Positions 62,645-64,000 of a stretch of DNA of 64,000 nucleotides are shown one piece after another. The stretch lies in assembly GCA_024280015.1 (NCBI GenBank), contig JAJRQY010000069.1, positions 1-64,000 on the forward strand. Reading direction: 5' to 3'. Position 1 is the stretch's first letter, and every line of letters begins with the position of its first letter. A program made the translations under genes and the position numbers. The DNA is from Actinomycetes bacterium (lineage in GTDB: Bacteria > Actinomycetota > Acidimicrobiia > Acidimicrobiales > SZUA-35). A model generated the notes under the pieces. It ran no database searches, was not told the origin of the DNA, and saw only the letters and a list, made by a program, of their open reading frames with translations.

Positions 62645-64000
62645 TCGGAGTCCTCGTCATCTTCTTCGATGATCTCGGCGTCAACGACCTCGTCATCATC
62701 AGGAGCCGCAGCTGCTTCGCCCTCACCACTGTCGGCCTCGGCCGCAGCTTGCTCATAGAGCTTGGTGCTGATGATTTGGGTTGCCGCCATCAGGGCGTCG
62801 GTCTTGTCCTTCATAGCTTCGAAGTCGTCTTCGCCAATGACTGTCTTCAGCTCGGCGAGGGCTTCCTCGACTGGGGCCTTCTCATCATCGCTGAGAGACT
62901 CGCCTTGTTCACGCAGAAGCTTCTCGGTGTTGTACACCAGGCTGTCGGCCTCATTCTGAATTTCGGCCTCTTCAAGACGCTGCTTGTCTTCCTCGGCGTG
63001 AGCCTCGGCATCCTTGATCATCTGGTCGATGTCATCCTTGGACAGTTTGGACTCACCGGTGATGGTGATAGCGGTTTCCTTCTGGGTGGCCAGATCCTTG
63101 GCACTGACGTGCACGATGCCGTTGGCATCAATGTCGAAGGTGACTTCGATCTGGGGCACACCACGAGGGGCCGGGGGTAGTTCGCTGAGTTGGAATTTCC
63201 CGAGCGTCTTGTTGTAGGCCGACATCTCGCGTTCACCTTGCAAGACATGGATCTCTACTGATGGCTGATTGTCATCGGCGGTGGTAAAGGTCTCGGTGCG
63301 GCGAGTCGGGATGGTGGTGTTTCGCTCGATGAGCTTATGCATGACCGAACCCTTGGTCTCGATACCGAGGCTGAGGGGGGTGACATCAAGCAGGAGGATG
63401 TCTTTGACATCGCCCTTGAGCACGCCAGCCTGTACGGCGGCGCCAACGGCCACCACTTCATCAGGGTTGACGGACTTGTTTGCTTCCTTGCCGGTCATGG
63501 ATTCGACCAGTTCAGATACTGCTGGCATACGAGTGGAGCCACCGACCATGACAATGTGGTGGATGTCGTCGTACTTCATGCCAGCGTCTTTGATGGCAGC
63601 CTCGACAGGCTTGCGCACTCGGGCAAGGAGGTCGGCGGTTAGCTCTTGGAACTTGGCCCGGGTGAGGGTCAGTTCAAGGTGGAGCGGACCTTCGGCTGTT
63701 GCGGTGACGAAGGGAAGGTTGATCGAGGTGGACTGGGTAGTCGACAGTTCGATCTTGGCCTTCTCGGCTGCTTCCTTGAGTCGCTGGGCCGCCATCTTGT
63801 CCGCACCAAGGTCAACCCCGTGAGCGTTCTTGAACTCGGTAACCATCCAGTCAATGACCGTATCGTCCCAGTCGTCGCCACCAAGCTTGGTGTCGCCGGA
63901 TGTGCTTTTCACTTCAAACACACCGTCGCCAATTTCCAGGACGGATACATCAAAGGTTCCGCCTCCGAGGTCGAAGACCAGGATGGTTTGATCCTCGCCT
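62641..64000 (-). CDS. dnaK: chaperone DnaK (5' end beyond window)
   Basis: Hsp70; the last 453 residues are in the window. The track lists only the part after an internal Met, but the frame is open to the edge and reads [20 protein letters not shown], the phosphate-2 motif. [25 protein letters not shown] and the substrate domain ([27 protein letters not shown]) follow. The tail is Asp/Glu-rich ([17 protein letters not shown]). First gene of the dnaK-grpE-dnaJ-hspR operon. Confidence 0.97.
   Translation of the reverse strand, partial: GEDQTILVFDLGGGTFDVSVLEIGDGVFEVKSTSGDTKLGGDDWDDTVIDWMVTEFKNAHGVDLGADKMAAQRLKEAAEKAKIELSTTQSTSINLPFVTATAEGPLHLELTLTRAKFQELTADLLARVRKPVEAAIKDAGMKYDDIHHIVMVGGSTRMPAVSELVESMTGKEANKSVNPDEVVAVGAAVQAGVLKGDVKDILLLDVTPLSLGIETKGSVMHKLIERNTTIPTRRTETFTTADDNQPSVEIHVLQGEREMSAYNKTLGKFQLSELPPAPRGVPQIEVTFDIDANGIVHVSAKDLATQKETAITITGESKLSKDDIDQMIKDAEAHAEEDKQRLEEAEIQNEADSLVYNTEKLLREQGESLSDDEKAPVEEALAELKTVIGEDDFEAMKDKTDALMAATQIISTKLYEQAAAEADSGEGEAAAAPDDDEVVDAEIIEEDDEDSE

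Overview
The window reads as a chromosomal segment of a non-mycobacterial actinobacterium, most likely class Acidimicrobiia. I infer this from gene content, not from a search. Markers are a WhiB regulator, MshA (mycothiol glycosyltransferase) beside a YbjN-like gene, two F420-type luciferase-like oxidoreductases, ClpS followed by a DUF2017 gene, HspR with the dnaK-grpE-dnaJ operon, a caa3-type oxidase cluster with CtaG, and an RsiG-like protein. Genes are tightly packed with many 1-8 nt ATGA/GTGA overlaps and frequent GTG/TTG starts. I see no insertion sequence, prophage, integrase or CRISPR array; this is mainly core chromosome with a small accessory left end.

Left part (1-8.8 kb): an EamA transporter (cut by the edge), a methyltransferase-LysR pair divergent from an SDR, an ArsR-type regulator with an MFS exporter, an isolated trpF, small VOC and lipoprotein genes, and an F420-type oxidoreductase with a flavin-reductase-like partner. 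8.8-14.3 kb is a minus-strand run: a degenerate CdsA-like membrane protein, an RsiG-like protein with two c-di-GMP signature motifs, mshA, ybjN-like, proC, a SAM hydrolase and a 31-residue membrane peptide. 14.4-22.4 kb holds a phosphatase-metallopeptidase pair, lipoproteins, tRNA-Lys with unusual downstream hairpins, two paralogous glutaminyl-cyclase lipoproteins, an M20 amidohydrolase and a GNAT enzyme. 22.4-28.6 kb has a HelD-type RNA-polymerase-associated helicase split into two ORFs, two flavodoxin-fold oxidoreductases, a stand-alone ATP-dependent DNA ligase, a degenerate RsbW-like protein, dut and orn. 28.7-30.0 kb is regulatory: a small transcription unit with its own terminator, then whiB with a structured 3' region.

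30.2-36.0 kb carries a TlpA/CcdA thiol-redox pair, a poly-gamma-glutamate hydrolase-like gene, a second F420-type oxidoreductase, pdxH and an ABC exporter. 36.0-46.6 kb is the terminal oxidase locus. On the minus strand it runs ctaB, a subunit-I-like protein without any heme or CuB ligands, a subunit-III-like protein, an unknown membrane protein, then ctaC-ctaD-ctaE-ctaF-ctaG; ctaA is divergent. TlpA/CcdA upstream could serve cytochrome c maturation for CtaC, which carries a fused cytochrome c domain.

46.6-64 kb: clpS-DUF2017, a DegV protein, a lipoprotein, a decayed-looking stretch with a DUF1877-like fragment, plsY, a tRNA Glu-Asp-Phe cluster with hairpins, purB, a zinc-ribbon/disordered protein, purA, a membrane-DUF2071-like fusion, and the heat-shock block clpB, hspR, dnaJ, grpE, dnaK (cut by the right edge).

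The strongest candidates for something undescribed are the ligand-less oxidase subunit I with its partners, the RsiG-like protein in a mycothiol operon, the split HelD without a normal start codon, and the small transcription units around whiB.
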